34,393 nt of DNA. It comes from Acanthaster planci. Taxonomy: Eukaryota > Echinodermata > Asteroidea > Valvatida > Acanthasteridae. The stretch lies in NCBI RefSeq assembly GCF_001949145.1, contig NW_019091598.1, positions 310,595-344,987 of the forward strand, written 5' to 3'. The position numbers and the translations under genes are program-made. Shown piece by piece: positions 1-13,300 of the stretch. Under the pieces are notes generated by a model. That model was not told where the DNA came from. It saw only the letters and a program-made list of their open reading frames with translations, and ran no database searches. The stretch's first letter is position 1; each line of letters begins with the position of its first letter.

Positions 1-310
1 TCTAGATCTTTTTTTTTCAGCATTATAACAGTAGCATGAAAACCAAATCTTGACAAAGCCTTCTAATATGTCCTTAAATCATGTCAAATGATAAATTTCC
101 CGACGCCAGCGACACATGTAAGTCCAGCAACTAGAGCTAGAAGCATTACTGCGGTGGTACCACACTTGCCTGCGGGTATTTTTATACATGTGTTTGACTT
201 GTACATGCTTATTTGACCATCAGTAGGATGTTTTGACTTGGCAATGTGCAGTCCCATAAGTAGTGTGCCACCACAGTAGTGCCATACACATAGTCGTTGG
301 AGGAAAGGCC

Positions 311-329
311 TTTAATGAAATATTTTAAT
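311..329 (-). promoter_or_regulatory. Candidate polyadenylation signals of the lectin gene
   Basis: Two ATTAAA hexamers on the minus strand (plus-strand TTTAAT at 324-329 and 311-316) lie about 20 and 32 bases after the stop codon. ATTAAA is the commonest variant of AATAAA. The region is AT-rich, so chance occurrence is possible. Confidence 0.35.
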
Positions 330-347
330 TGTAGATATCAGCCAGGT

Positions 348-532
348 CTAAAAGTGCAGCTGTGGTGCAGGTTGTTTGCAGATGACAGGAGAGAGACCCC
401 TACATGGTACATCATTCCAACCATCCTTGTTTGTCGCAGCACAGTCTTCCTGATTTCCTGAGTTATTAGGTTCCCCAGCTCTCCAGTTTCTGTACTCCAC
501 TTTAGTATTACCATCTTGACATTCCCATGAAC
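348..532 (-). CDS. C-type lectin exon 2: second half of CTLD and stop
   Basis: The acceptor reads TTACATGTAG| and the exon completes the Gly codon split after LQVE. It continues SWECQDG, EYRNW, GEPNN, EDCA, GWNDVPC and SPVICK, then a short tail ending QLHF and TAG. The order W-EC, EPN, EDC, WND, C, ICK is the full second half of a canonical CTLD, so the join is strongly supported. Confidence 0.88.
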
Positions 533-2774
533 CTACATGTAACAGACACAATGCTTGTATCAACTTTTCCCCAAATTAGTGAGAACATCGTATCAGAACA
601 CCTTCGTTCTTTGATCTTTGAATTCATTAATTCTTTGGACTTGTTGTATAATGTGAACTTGCAACCAATTTTCATCAGTCCTGATTGGTGCTTTCCATAC
701 AGTTGATTAAGTTGTCATATCATTTTTAATCAAATTGCAACTGGGTCCGTCCACCTATAAGATACATTTACGTGACTCTGAATACAACTTGCCAACTGTA
801 CAATTTTTGCTTATCTTCACTGTTTCTGATTGTTACCACACAAAGCTATATATAAATTGAGGAGTATTCAACAAGTTTCAGAAGTTTATTTTTGAAGATA
901 AAATGTTTGTCACATGGACAGACACTTTGTTTCTTAAAAATGAAAATTAAATTAAAAACACCATTGATAATTACCTGCAATATATTAGATGTCCATTTTA
1001 GTTTACTTTTAGAAACTTTCATTATCTAAGGAAAAAAATTCCAGTGTGTACATGTATAGCACTGAAATTCATTTCATGAATAAAATGTAATGTTTGTCAC
1101 ATGGACAGACATTTTTCTGGTATTTGAATTGGAGCAAGAAAACAGAATTGTTCACAAACCAAATTTGTTTGTTTTAAGTGTTCAAAATCATTTCTTAAAA
1201 AGACTATTACACTTCAGTTTAAAATGCAAACTATGGATTTTTTTTTGAATGAGTGGACAGATGAAATGTTTATCACGTATTATAACCTGGGGACAGACAG
1301 TCTTCACTTTCATTTCAACAAAATGAACTGAATTTTTCGAATGAACGTTTTGTTATTTTATTTAATTTGGTTTAGTAATAAATGTATATGTACATGTACC
1401 AATAAGATAAGTCTTCTAAGATTTCACATTTAAAAGAAAAAATAGTTGTAACAAACTGAACAAAATAGTAGACAGACGTTTGCAATTCCTCAAAACAAAT
1501 CTTAGTTTGGTTGACTGATAGAAAAAAAACACAAAGATGATGTTAACTATTATTATTAAAACTTTTCTCAGGAAGATATAATTTTTTGGTTGAAGTTATC
1601 TGCTCAAGGAATGGCAGAATCATCCTGTTTCATGTTTGTCACTCTGTGGACAGACACCGTGACGTACGTTATTCCTTAATTAGCTCTCCTTAAATTCTGA
1701 TTTAATGTAACGTGAATTAATAAAAGGCCAGAGATTTTGACACATTTCTCAAATGTTATAATTGTGGCACCCAGGTATTAACAGATGAATTGTTTTTCAT
1801 GAGAGTAATATTTTAGAAACATGAATTGACACAGTTATGTGCATGTCCCACCAGAACCCCTAAACTAAGCTGGACACTTTCATCAAAATCCTGATTATTT
1901 GAACAACTAAATCCCGTACAACTGTGTAAACTATACCTCTACAATTACACAAATATTAGTAAATTGTTAATCCTCATTTCTTGACTCTCAACAGTGTTAA
2001 AGAAAGAGGTGATTTTGGTTACGTGCAAATGTATGCATTAGTGTGGACAGACCCCACTTCATGTACATATGATGAAGTTAGGAGTCATTTTCAGACATTT
2101 CTTATGTGACCAAGAGATTTGGATTGTGTATCTTTCCATTAATGGCCACGCGCAAATTAAAGTACACAACTGACTGATCATAAGGTTATTGTGTTTGTCA
2201 TGCAGGTAAGCAGAACGTATAACTTGTTGACGAGCAGTGATTTCTAAGTAGTCACTGTTTTATGTGTTAAAAAAATCAACTATTCACAAAAAATGACAAT
2301 ATCTGTTTGATAATTTTGCTTTTGAAATCTTGCTTTAAAGTATTTTTTTTCCTATTTCAGGAAAAGTTTTCTTAACAGTTAAATATTAAACAAAGGCGCT
2401 GAGTAACTAAATTTCCTCATAGCTGGAAATAAACTGAGGAATCAGTGAGACATGCTTGTGGACTTTGACAAACCTTCAACTTGAAGATCGTTGCAGTTGA
2501 TCCAGAAGTAGTGGTGCAGATTCTGCAGAAGGAACTCAGTTTCCTCCTGAGACTGTGGCATGACCAAGACACTTCCCATCTTGATGCACTCCTCTTTGGC
2601 CTCAGCCCAGGGTAGTTTCACTGGGTGTTTTTTGTAGCATTTGTCACCCCACTGTCTCCAAGCAGGAGGACACGCCCCTCTAATGGAGGCTACACACCTC
2701 TCATTACCACCAGTGCATCTGGTCATAAGACAAAGGTTCATCAAGCCAAAGATGAAACCTTTAGGCAGCATCAT
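348..2774 (-). CDS. Secreted single-domain C-type lectin, two exons
   Basis: Two minus-strand exons (2774-2474, then 532-348) join in phase 1 to give 162 codons including the TAG stop, so 161 residues. The first ATG is followed by Lys and a hydrophobic run (GFIFGLMNLCLM), a plausible signal peptide. The rest is one CTLD: CPPAW and DKCYK (long-form N-terminal cysteine pair), EEC to ICK, and EDC to VPC. EPNN, the Glu before the third pair and WND are the calcium site-2 residues of mannose-type CTLDs. WINC and SWEC add two cysteines that could form an extra bridge. Family knowledge predicts calcium-dependent glycan binding outside the cell. The gene lies upstream of the large plus-strand gene, or inside one of its introns if that gene begins further left. 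An additional 5' untranslated exon cannot be excluded. Confidence 0.85.
533..2473 (-). other. Lectin gene intron with a periodic GACAGAC motif
   Basis: This AT-rich intron has no coding sequence I can support. The word GACAGAC, usually preceded by TGTTTGTCACATG-like sequence, starts at 917, 1104, 1292, 1471, 1649 and 2046. The first four intervals are 187, 188, 179 and 178 bases, and the last (397) is close to two periods. Between the motifs the sequence is too diverged to align confidently by eye. Confidence 0.5.
917..2052. repeat. Degenerate satellite-like repeat, period about 180-190 bp
   Basis: The anchor motif TTTGTCACATGGACAGAC is exact at 906-923 and 1093-1110 and degenerate at about 1270-1298, 1471-1477, 1635-1655 and 2041-2052. 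Near-constant spacing argues for an old tandem array with a conserved core rather than random recurrence. The remaining unit sequence is T- and A-rich and poorly conserved. Confidence 0.5.
2474..2774 (-). CDS. C-type lectin exon 1: signal peptide and first half of CTLD
   Basis: The start is the first of two adjacent ATG codons at 2774-2769. Further upstream in frame there is only a TTG, so this is the natural start. The exon runs from the hydrophobic leader through CPPAWRQWGDKCYK and WAEAKEEC to FWINCND, the position of the usual WIGLND strand. The donor is GAAG|GTTTGT, a weak but acceptable site, and leaves one base of a Gly codon. Confidence 0.82.
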
Positions 2775-4137
2775 TTTCAGATGTTTGCCTGCTGGTGTCA
2801 AGAGATGAAATCTGGAGAATTTCTTCTGTACATCCCCTGTGATCCTGTATAATACAGACTATGCACAATGCCCTTCCTTACAATAAAAATACTCACAATT
2901 ATATGTCTCTCTATTCAATATATGTCATTACCTACATCAATATAATAAATTGTCATGGATACTGTTGATGTTTAATTTGCAAATTTATAAATCATTGTTT
3001 GGCAACGCAATAAAAAGGGAAGATGTGCATATCTCATCATATCCTTTAGAAATACAGATTCTGGGTTCCACATGCGTTGCCACACATAAAAATGATTTAT
3101 GATTGGAGTATGAAATGGTTGATTTTTTGGCACAAAGAAAATAGAACAGCTAATGTGTAGTAATATATTAATGCACCTTGTATTGTGATGTTTTGTGAAA
3201 GGTATTTTTCCAACCTTAGACAAAGTAATTTTTACCTCTCCTGGTTGCTGGATCATGAAATTGAAAATCCCAACCGGGCACTTCCATGATACTAAATTAG
3301 AGTTAGTGTTTCTCTATTAAAAATACCTCTAAAATATATGCACTTTAAACCTTTAAACATTTTCTCAATTTTGTATGAAATTTCGGATCTTTGAATCAGA
3401 ATAACAGTGAAATAGATTGATTTTAAACCAACTAGAGGCAGGACCTTCAGCTTGATACAAACGTTATCATTCCCATGCCCTTAGCCAGTTTTAAACATAA
3501 AACTGTTTAAAAAACATTTCTACTCCCCCCCCGTGAGAAGTGCTGTCATTGAACCAGTTTTGTACACACAGGGAGCACTGCTGAATTGAAGGACATGAAT
3601 TCCCTTAAGTCCTCATTTGTTTGCACAAACACAGACTTCAAGAAATCTGCGAAAGCAGGTCATTACCCCTTTACAGCCTGTTGTTGCAAATACTGTTTTA
3701 CAGCCTGTTGAAGCAAATCCCTCTTCACAGTTTGTTGTAGAAATACCCCTTCATCAGGGCCAACTGTAACAAATACCTCTTTGCAGCCTGTTGTAGCAAA
3801 TACCATGTCACGATTCACGTTCTACTGCAGCAAATCTGTGGGTGCATGTGTCTGTGCTCGACCATCTGTATTTGTTCTTGTTATAAGTTGTGAGTTGGTC
3901 ATCCACTATCAAGATGAACAGGTGCAGAGCCAGCCTTGCTCATGAACTTTTCTACACTTGAATGTACTTAACTCTGATACTTTACAAGTGTGCACGGTGC
4001 CAATTGCCTTAACAACATAAATTGTACACTTTGCAGTGATTTACATTGGAATGGGCAATCGAAGGCCATTTGAACTCTTTACATGTAAAATTATGTTACT
4101 GGAGTGATTTCATTTTCAGTATTGTAATCTCTTCTAG
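2775..4137. other. Intergenic or intronic stretch between the two genes
   Basis: No exon is supported here. The stretch would include the lectin gene's promoter on the minus strand. On the plus strand it is either the 5' flank of the mosaic gene or its intron. I looked for a signal-peptide exon ending in phase 1, which the next exon requires, and found none that fits. It contains a 27-bp degenerate repeat at 3670-3806. Confidence 0.5.
3670..3806. repeat. Degenerate tandem repeat, about five 27-bp units
   Basis: The unit resembles TTTACAGCCTGTTGTAGCAA plus AATACC. Starts fall near 3670, 3697, 3724, 3751 and 3780. Twenty-seven bases is nine codons, and the plus-strand frame with CAG at 3674 stays open through the first units (LQPVVANTV, LQPVEANPS) before a stop in unit four. 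It is most likely a minisatellite. No good splice context was seen. Confidence 0.6.
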
Positions 4138-4314
4138 TTGATGGTGGCTACAGCACTTGGGAGGATGCAACAGACTGTACAGTGGACTGTGGCTCCTCTG
4201 GTACACTGATGCAGGAACGTTACTGTGATAACCCCACACCACAGTACGGGGGAGCCAACTGCACAGGGATCAATGAGCAGTGGGTGAGCTGCAATGGTCC
4301 CAGCAGCTGCTCAG
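4138..4314 (+). CDS. Exon 1: TSP1 repeat 1
   Basis: Acceptor CTTCTAG|, donor TCAG|GTAGGA, phase 1 to 1. It reads DGGYSTWEDATDCTVDCG, then ERYCDNPTPQYGG, ANC and a final SSC: six cysteines in TSP1 order. Only one Trp of the WxxW ladder remains. CTVDCG replaces the usual CSVTCG. The PxPxYGGxxC segment is typical of the family. Confidence 0.88.
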
Positions 4315-7300
4315 GTAGGAGGCAAATTAAGGACAAGTCCAGAGCCAACAGGTGGGGGGCCAAAATGTAGAAAGTTCTTAATACCTCTTTTATGGCCTTT
4401 ATGAAGGGTGTAGCTATATTTGGGGTTTTTACAAGCTTTAAGAAGGAGAAGAATTAGAATAGTGTCTAAAAAATGGTGGCCCCCTGATCCATCAATGGTA
4501 GGAGGCAACTTTGCTAAAGGAGAAATGGCTTATCACATTTCCTGTTGTACATTTACGGAGCAGTTTTGAACATCAGCTACATCAATATCTTTTTAGATAT
4601 CTCAACATTACCTCCAATTCATTTTTAGCACTTTTTTGTATTTGCAGTTGTGCCAATTTTCTGCTTGATTTATGCATTATTTGTATGTACCCGAGACAGT
4701 TCGGCCATTGCTGTTGGTCGAAAACCAATTAAGTGGCCAATGTGAATCGAGTGATAATGCACTATGCACTAGCTGGATTATTGCATTCTGCACCACTGCA
4801 CAAAGCCTTAACCCTGTGTGCACCAGTTGCTATATAAGGATATTTGAAAATGCTGCATTCCCCTGAGCTGGTCTGACCGTCCAAGCACATATTTATTCCC
4901 TTATTAGAGAGTTTGATTGCTAGAGATTTTTTCTTTCACCAGACACTGATAACTATGCTTTAGGCATGGAGGATGGTACCATCGCGGATTCCATGATTAC
5001 AGTGTCAGAGGGCACAGGCAGCAGCTATGCAGGGAGCTATGCCAGGCTGAATGATAACAACGCCGATCATGCATGGGTACCGGCTACTCCTGATACAGGT
5101 AGAAAGAATGCTAGCTTTTGCTGTAAACTCCACCATGAAAAGCAAGGTCCCCACAGGATTGACCCCTTTATGGGAAAAAAATTTTTAAAAGGCATTTTTA
5201 AGTTAGAGTTAATGTACCGAAAGGAAGAGGAACAGTCAAGGAAAACATCAGCAAAACTTCAGCTCAAAACAGTGTTCACAGTGCACAAAAAATATTATTT
5301 TACCAAGTCTTTGAGAAGACAAAAAAACGTCCTGCCTTAATATGCATAAAAAATGTATACACACATGAATTAGCATTTCCAACATTGTCAGAGGTGATGG
5401 AAGACGTGCGTAGCAGTCGAATCTGTCAGCATTACCAGTACCTGTGCATATACACATAGAGATGGCCAGATCTTATTAACATGTTCAAATATTATGAGCC
5501 CAATGTGCAGCGATAATTATATATATCAGCACTGTTGACTGACAGATGCTTCAGATACCAAGTGCCAAATACTTTGACGTGATGATGGGGATGATGAGGT
5601 ATTATAATGTACTTGGTCTCTCTGGTGAAGTGATTAAAACGGTCAATGCTTGGAAAATAATGCCCCTAGAATTACAGATTGTCCACCTGTTGTTTTCCTT
5701 GCCAGCTAAGGTGAAGGGTGATCGATCTTAGCTCTGGGTTTTTCACTATTTTTTGTGTTTGCCTTTGTTTTGAGGAAGTTAGTTTGTTCAGTATTTTCAA
5801 ATGGTCATTGTTGTTTTGCTTCGTATCATGTTCTTATTATTGGCCTTCAAGATGGATCAAGATTTCTGTGTTTTTATTTTTATTATTTTCAGGTGATTAT
5901 ATTCAGATTGAGTTGCCAGACACCATTACGCTACGTCGAGTGGCAGTGGAGGGACGATCACCATCTGGCTCTGGCCAGAATGACCAATGGGTGACCACAT
6001 ACACTCTCTCTACAAGCCTGAATGGATCAGACTGGATGGACTACACAGAGTCAGGTGGAGTCAAGGTCAGTTGAAATCGAGGCTCGCTCTCAAGAGATTG
6101 ATGAAAGATCTTAATAAGTATTCATTATAATCTTATAATGAATAATCCTTAAAAAACTGGATTTGTTCTGCCTTTTGAGGGACAGATTCCCTCACCCACA
6201 CTCAACCCCCAGTTTTCAGCTGTGCACGTAGACATCTGTGTTCATTTTTTTCAACTGAATTTGTACATGGATACACATCCAATATTCCTTTCACATTTGT
6301 GGGTAGTCACAGTTAGTATAAACACTTCAAATTTTCTCATATTTCAGGGAGTGCAGAATTTTTCAGGCAGGTGTTTTGCATGCTATAACTTCCAATCCAA
6401 CAGAGGTTTTCACACTTCATTATAATTCGATTGCCACAGAATCATCTGCCATAGATTTGTGCTTCAAATACCGCCCACCACAAGGAAATTACCACGACAA
6501 ATACCTAACTGATGTCCTAAGTCAGTGACCATCTTTATTACTGACTGGTGTTTAACAGCTTCAGCAGTGTATTGTCAGCATTTTAAAAAGCAATGCAATC
6601 GGCCATAGATCAGTCATGATCCTCCATATTCAGCAAGATGTGTAGTGCCCCTAGCATCAAGTAGTGTCCAGTTCTTCACCACTACCCTACCTTACCACCA
6701 TCACAGTCATATGTAGTTGTTTTGAGACAGCCTGGTGATGTCTGGAAGTGTTCCTGCGACCACACCCCTCCCAAATTAATATTGTCTTACTTTGCTTGTG
6801 AATAGAGCACTGGTGTGTTCATATAGTGGTGTTTACCACTTCCCAGAAGAAAAAGTGTTGTGTTTTCCGTCAATTCTAAATTTCGCACTTTCCCATAGAC
6901 AGTAAAGCTCACTAACTACATTCCACCAAGGACAGAATTGAACAATGGACTAGCCTCTGTGGACAAGAAAAAATCCTCTATGGGAAAATTCAACCCGATC
7001 ATATCAAGTCTGAACCCTGCGACAGTTTGCTTTTCGATTCTGACTGATTTTTTCTCCTTTCCACAGGTTTTTCAAGGAAGTTATGATGCAGGCACAGAAG
7101 TCGTGTCGAGCCTAGCCAATCCAGTCAATGAGACCAACTATGTTCGTTTCTACCCTGTCACGTGGAACGAAGCCATTGCTATGAGGGTGGAACTGTACGG
7201 CAGATACAACCCAAGTAAGTTCATGTGCATAGCAGCCTGTTCCAAACTTCAAGTTGTCTCACATATTATGACACATTTCAAGGAAGTTACAGTGTATAAG

Positions 7301-10300
7301 GCTGCCATGTTAGCTAGATAGGTTTGCAGTAGAACCATCAGACAACAGACAGAGCGTACTGTCCAAAACATTGAGTACTACCGGTTCTTTTCAAAACCCC
7401 ACATACTCAAAAAAGAGATAAATCCATGGTGCTACCGCAATCTAGTTTACTTGCTACCTCCAGCATGAAAAGCTTCAAATCTCATCTGCCATGTTACTTT
7501 GTTATTGATGATTGGGGCTAATCATACTAACAGCTTAAAGGCTGATGGAACATGGTTGAGTTGAAGGCATCGCTAATGCACCTTATTGAGCTGCTTATCA
7601 ACCTATGCAAGCAATCAAAAGTGTTGATTTTTATTGAGGAGAAAACAAATTACCTGGAGAAAAACCCTCACAGGAGAGAATGAGTGAACAATTCTACTCA
7701 CTTAAGGCCTGAGTGCTAGGTTTGAGTCGAACTCCGGCCATGGTTACTGGGTATAAGAATGCGAGTGCTTTGCTCACCAGTTAGTCACACCATCCACCCA
7801 AACACACATGTTATTTTGCACGGTGTAAGTTGTGGGGCATTGACCTGGATACCCCCCCTGGCCAGTAGGATTCCTAAGTTAATGACTGCATGTTGGTTGT
7901 ATCATTACCAACAGTTGGCGGTCAGTGGAGCCAGTGGTCATCATGGACGACTTGCTCCGTCACGTGTGCAGGATCAACAGAAACACGCCAGCGATCTTGC
8001 AGTGATCCTGCACCCAAGTACGGTGGGGATGACTGCCCAGCTACTGATGATTCAACACAGTCAAGAGACTGTAACACTCATCCCTGTCCAAGTAAGAAAT
8101 ACATGTGATTGTGCTTAAGTGGTTAACAGTCAGGATCTGTCCCAAAGTGATTTCATTCGTCCTAAGATGGAGTTGGTTTCAGGAGAGTAATCTAAGAAGA
8201 TGCAGCACTGGTACACCACTCCTGTGCAAATTCATAAACTCTGAGGTGCGCGCATCTCGGCAAGCTAATAATAATAAATAATTACCAGTGCCCAAGGTAC
8301 TACATTGCATTATTATCTCTGTTTACTAGGCCAAGATGCATCCTCCATATAGGATTGTGTTTTGGTTTTTACATGAATTTTAATTGTATCACTGTTAAAA
8401 AGCAAAAAGAACAGTAGTGCCTTACAATTAATGGTGGTGTTACATTCTACTTAACTCCATCCATGAAATATCAAATTCACTTGGTGAAATAGAAGTGCAA
8501 CGTGTCACATGACCGTTCCTGGAAGCACTGTGCATTTCAACAGAAAATTAGTCGCACTTGTGTGCGTTGTGAAACAACTCCATCTCTTTTTCTGTTCGAT
8601 GTAAATATGTAACGAACATAGATGTAATACTTTGGAAATTGAAGCAGCTTACTGTAATTACATGTCAACTGTACCTTTCTTAAATTTGAAATCTCATTTT
8701 TATACCACACAGTTGATGGTGGTTTTACTTCATGGACTGCATGGGCTAACATCCCTTGCACGGTGAGCTGTGGGGACCAGGGTTTGAAGCACCGTACACG
8801 CACCTGCACTGACCCCAAGCCCCAGTACAACGGAAGCGATTGCCCTAACCCAGATTACACCGAGGAGTTCCAGACATGCGATCCGTCTAACAGCTGCGGA
8901 GGTGGGTGTTAGTCTAAATCCTGGACAAAATTGTCGGGACACTTGGTTATAGCCATACACTCTCCAACCCCTCATCCCACTCCCCCGGTCAATTGTCATG
9001 TCCAGCCGGAGCGCAGACCTCGCGCATAGACCCAACATTGAAAGGGGTGGTCTGGGGGTTGAAGGCCCAACGAGATTTGTCCAGGATTGTCGGTTTTCAT
9101 ACTCAACAGCTGCAGACAGCCACCATCTAGGCTGTTGTACCATATTGTGCCAAGTTATTATTCTAACCTTGGACCTTCACTTTTTGAAATATTGTGCCTC
9201 TGCATACAGCTTGTAATTTGTTCAATAGCAAGCGTAAATATATGAAGAAACGTAATTCAGCTTGGTATGAGGTATCAAAATTATAAGTCCAATGTAGGCT
9301 GATTTGAGTGAGATAAAACACTACCACCATACATATATGTGTACTTTGTCACAAATACCTGTTTTTTCTTAAGACACTGTGACTGGAAAGATGTAAAAAG
9401 ACTAGATTGCAGACTATGAATGATCCCAAAGATGGATAAGTTCAGTTCTATTTTTACAGGTTGTTATATACAATTTAATTCACTGTCCATTTTCTTCCAC
9501 TTGCAGTCTTTACAACTATTTTTAAACTGTGGTTGAAATCAAGACAATTCTGATTTTTTGCAGTTACAGATGTTCGTGTAGTGATGCAAAGTCTCCAAAC
9601 TTTTCCTACATATAATTGAAATTTAATGTAAAAATATACTACTGCTCACTTGTGTCCCTAAGGCATAGATTCACCTGCACATTTGTTAAGGTCAGAGACC
9701 TTTTTTCCTGGACATCTGGCAAATATTCCTACCTGATAGCTTTAGCTGAAACTGGTAACCCAACTACAAGTATGTATATAATAATGTCATTAATTACCCA
9801 TGGTATTGCTTCCAAAAAGAAAGGCCTCTTTTTTTATTGACAGACAACTATGAAACCCTGGGGATGGTTGATGGGCGTATCAAGGATGAGCAGATCACGG
9901 CAACATCCGTCAAATCGCCAACAGACAATCAACCAAGACATGCCCGACTGATGATTGGGACGACTAACGGTATGATGAAAATGTATAATGTATAGGCCAC
10001 ATTACGTAGAACTGTATGATATTTAAGGAGAGGGTTTTTTAGAAGGTGATGCTCAGATTTTTTTTAAGACAAATTTTAGAGGACAGAAAAGACCCCCCCC
10101 CAAAAAATGTAGTTTCCATGTCTCAAGAAAAACAAATAAGGGTCTTGAAGTTGGAGAGAAAAATTTAAAAAAATTAGCAGTCCTCTTACGACTATCACTA
10201 GCAGCTAAGGATCAGGGACTTCACCATCGGCCGGGCAGTGTAGCATAAATATGAAACAAATTGTACACTTATATTGATAAATTGTTGGTCGGCAGATCCA

Positions 10301-13300
10301 AGACTTCTCAAAATTAAAAAAAAAAATTTTTCCAGTTCCGAATCCGAAAGATCGACGGATCCAAGCACAATCACAGAGTGCCTTTGGAAAACCGTTTTTA
10401 ATTTCAAATGAGTTTTTTTTAATAAAAATCATTATTTATAAAAAACCTCGGACAATTTGCCTGTTCCCATGGGTCTTGAGTCAACTTGGATGGTTCTTAA
10501 CTGGTACCACCTGGTCTTGAATGCTTTCTTAATTTCTTGTGAAAATGTTGACTCTATCTTCATCAAGGCGAAAACTTTTACCTGACAATACTCATTGTTA
10601 TGTTGGTACCGGTATGTGTGATACAAATCATGAGTCAGCATTTCAGAGAATCAACATTTCACTTCATACTGGTTCAGCTGTGCTCTCTTCCACTTTTCCG
10701 TGAGAGGAGATTTTGGTATTCAGCTTGGAGCATTATCATCCCTAAGCCTCTAACGGTGTTAAATATGCAATAAACGCTCAATAACTCAAAGTCAGTTAAC
10801 TTGAAACCCCGCTTATCTTAAAGGCATTCTTCATTTCTGCCAAAAGAATAGACTCTTATGTACAAAAATACCTCTATAACTGAAAATGCCAACATCACTA
10901 CATCCACTTAACTTGAAGTTTTTGAAGGGCCGATCCAAAAAGACTGCCGCCAAATCAGTGGAAAAAAACGTGAGACTTAGTTATGAGTCATTTCTGGAAA
11001 CCGCACTTTGTCTTTTTGCCTTAGGACACAAGCGTGCTTGCTGCCAGTGCCATTGTAATCGACTCCTCACGACATAGCCTAAACAAATCCTGGCTTTCAA
11101 GCAAGTCTGATTGCTATCAGTGCCCGAATGTAGTGTGGACACTTGCAGTCCAGTTGTTGACTCTTTATGGTGATCATGTCACCATACTGAAGCAAGCTTT
11201 GTGCGTGCCGTGGATAGAGCCTGGCTGCTGCTGCCTGCCCAATTGCAGCACTTCCGCACCACTCATACACATGCTGACTGTCCAATCACAGCCCGTGTGT
11301 AGACACAATGGACATGCATTCCCGTGGTGGTGCTGGAAATGTGCTTTATGTGTTGCCGAATCTCACTTGAATTGTTTTTAAAAGGGTAGGTAAAAAGGAA
11401 AAGTAAAGGAATGAAAAGACAAACAAAACACACAAATTTTTTTAAAATTTGTTTTAACACCTGAATGTGTTGAAATGCAAAATGGCATGCCCTCAAGCGA
11501 TTAAAAAGGAATGATGCTGTGGCCTTGCCCCGCCAAACGAGAGAGCAAGCTGTGCGCGTCGCGCCCGCAGAGTACACCGAATGAAAGAATTGTCTCAAAG
11601 AAGTACACACTTTTGGTGGTTTATGTTTAATTAATCAGTAGAATCAAAACTTTTACCTAAGAAAACATGAAATCTCAGCAAAGTGATGATTTTAGAAGAA
11701 ACTTATTCTTTGATATAAGGAAGTAACCACTTATAACTTCTTCAATAGCCACCACAGGGGCAAGTAGGGTTACTTGTGCACTGTGTGGTGTATGTGTGGG
11801 CAAGACTCAGGAACTTTCATTGGCTCAAAATTCAAATAACTCAAATGTATATCAATTTCCTTGAGGTTTGAGTTATCCAGAGTTTACTTTAGTTGAAAAC
11901 GGCCCCATCTCACTTTTATCCCCTTATTAATATAAGCACACACAATTCCATGTTGATATTTTCAGGTCAGCTGTGTTGGGAACCAGTGAACACCACTGGT
12001 CCCCATATGCTGCAGATTGACTTAAGTACTCCAGCCCTGTTGACCATGGTTGCTGTTCAGGGGATGGAGACAGAGGACCAGTGGGTCACGTACTACAACA
12101 TGTCCTACAGTACAGATGGAGAGACATGGAATATCTATGAGGACTCCACTGGGGATGCAAAGGTGTGTGAGTCAGTTGCTTTATATATGAACTGCATGGC
12201 TCTGTTGAAGTGAAGGTTGAGTTGGAGACTGACATAGTGGCAAAAATAAGTCAGGTTGGTGGAGTGGCACATTTTTCACCTCTCAGTTCTGGGGTTCTGT
12301 GACCCAGGTTCAAATTCCTCTCTTAGCTGATGTGGATTGTTTCTTTTCTCCTGATTCCATGAGTTTTGCAAATCTGTTGCTTTTCAAAAAGTTTATTTCA
12401 TATTTGAAATATTATCAGTTGTGGTTGTGAAATTGATATTGAATTGCCTCTAAAATAAAACTTGAACTCACTTTCATTCCAGTTGAATCCAAATTCAGAT
12501 CCTTTTCATACACTTGTATTTTATTCGTAGCATATCAGAGTTTAAGTGCCCACAGTGAACTTTTTAAAAATGATCATTACCTTTAGATATTTTATGGCAA
12601 CATTGACAAGAATGGCATTGTGAAGACAGAGTTGGAGCCCTCTGTGAGTGATGTGGTGTCTGTTCGCCTGTTTCCTCACGCATGGAACGATGCCCCCTGC
12701 CTGCGGACTGAACTGTATGGGATGTACAACCCTACAGGTAAATGGAAGAACCCGTAGGATGCCAAAGGTCATCAGTTGACTTGGGCCATGCATCATTTTA
12801 TCACCAATCATCTGACCCAAAGCATGAGGGCTTGAGTTGACTTCACAAAGCACGGCAATTCATTTCAACTGAAATGATGAAATGCAACTCATTATCACGA
12901 TGAGGCTTAATTGTTCAGGGAATGCTGTCAAAGTGCTGTTCTGTCCACAACTGATCGCATGGCCCTGTTGCAGAAATACAAGTAGTGCACGCAGGACAGG
13001 AGGAACATGAACACAAACAGGAAAATGGGGGGCCTTGCCTTACAGAGACTGCTGCCAGTGATTTCAAGAAACCTATGCTAGTTTGATGTGTGGAACTTTC
13101 CTGGCAATACATCATAACCTACAATGACCTTTGTGTCACCTCATAAAAGGAGTCTTTTCAGAATCATTTTTTTCTTACATTTTTATGTAAGAGAAGCAAA
13201 AGCAGTGAGACTATCAATAAAGGAAGAAATATGTGCTTGGCCGGTCTTAAATGAGAATTTAAGACCAGCTCAGGACAATGGACGCAACTTATCAGGGTTC

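Noticed and set aside
3805-3916. Plus-strand frame starting at an ATG with a hydrophobic run (SVFVLVISC), a candidate signal-peptide exon for the large gene
   Set aside because: Its only plausible donor (GAACAG|GTGCAG) leaves phase 0, while the TSP1 exon at 4138 needs phase 1. The hydrophobic run is also late and follows several Cys residues.
10886-11381. Overlapping Cys- and His-containing open frames in intron 7
   Set aside because: They show no family pattern, conflict with each other in frame and lie inside a probable transposon remnant.
12915-13120. Possible missing first exon of F5/8C-3 after an acceptor-like TTGTTCAG
   Set aside because: The phase 1 frame has about 30 codons, no discoidin motif and no usable donor before a stop.
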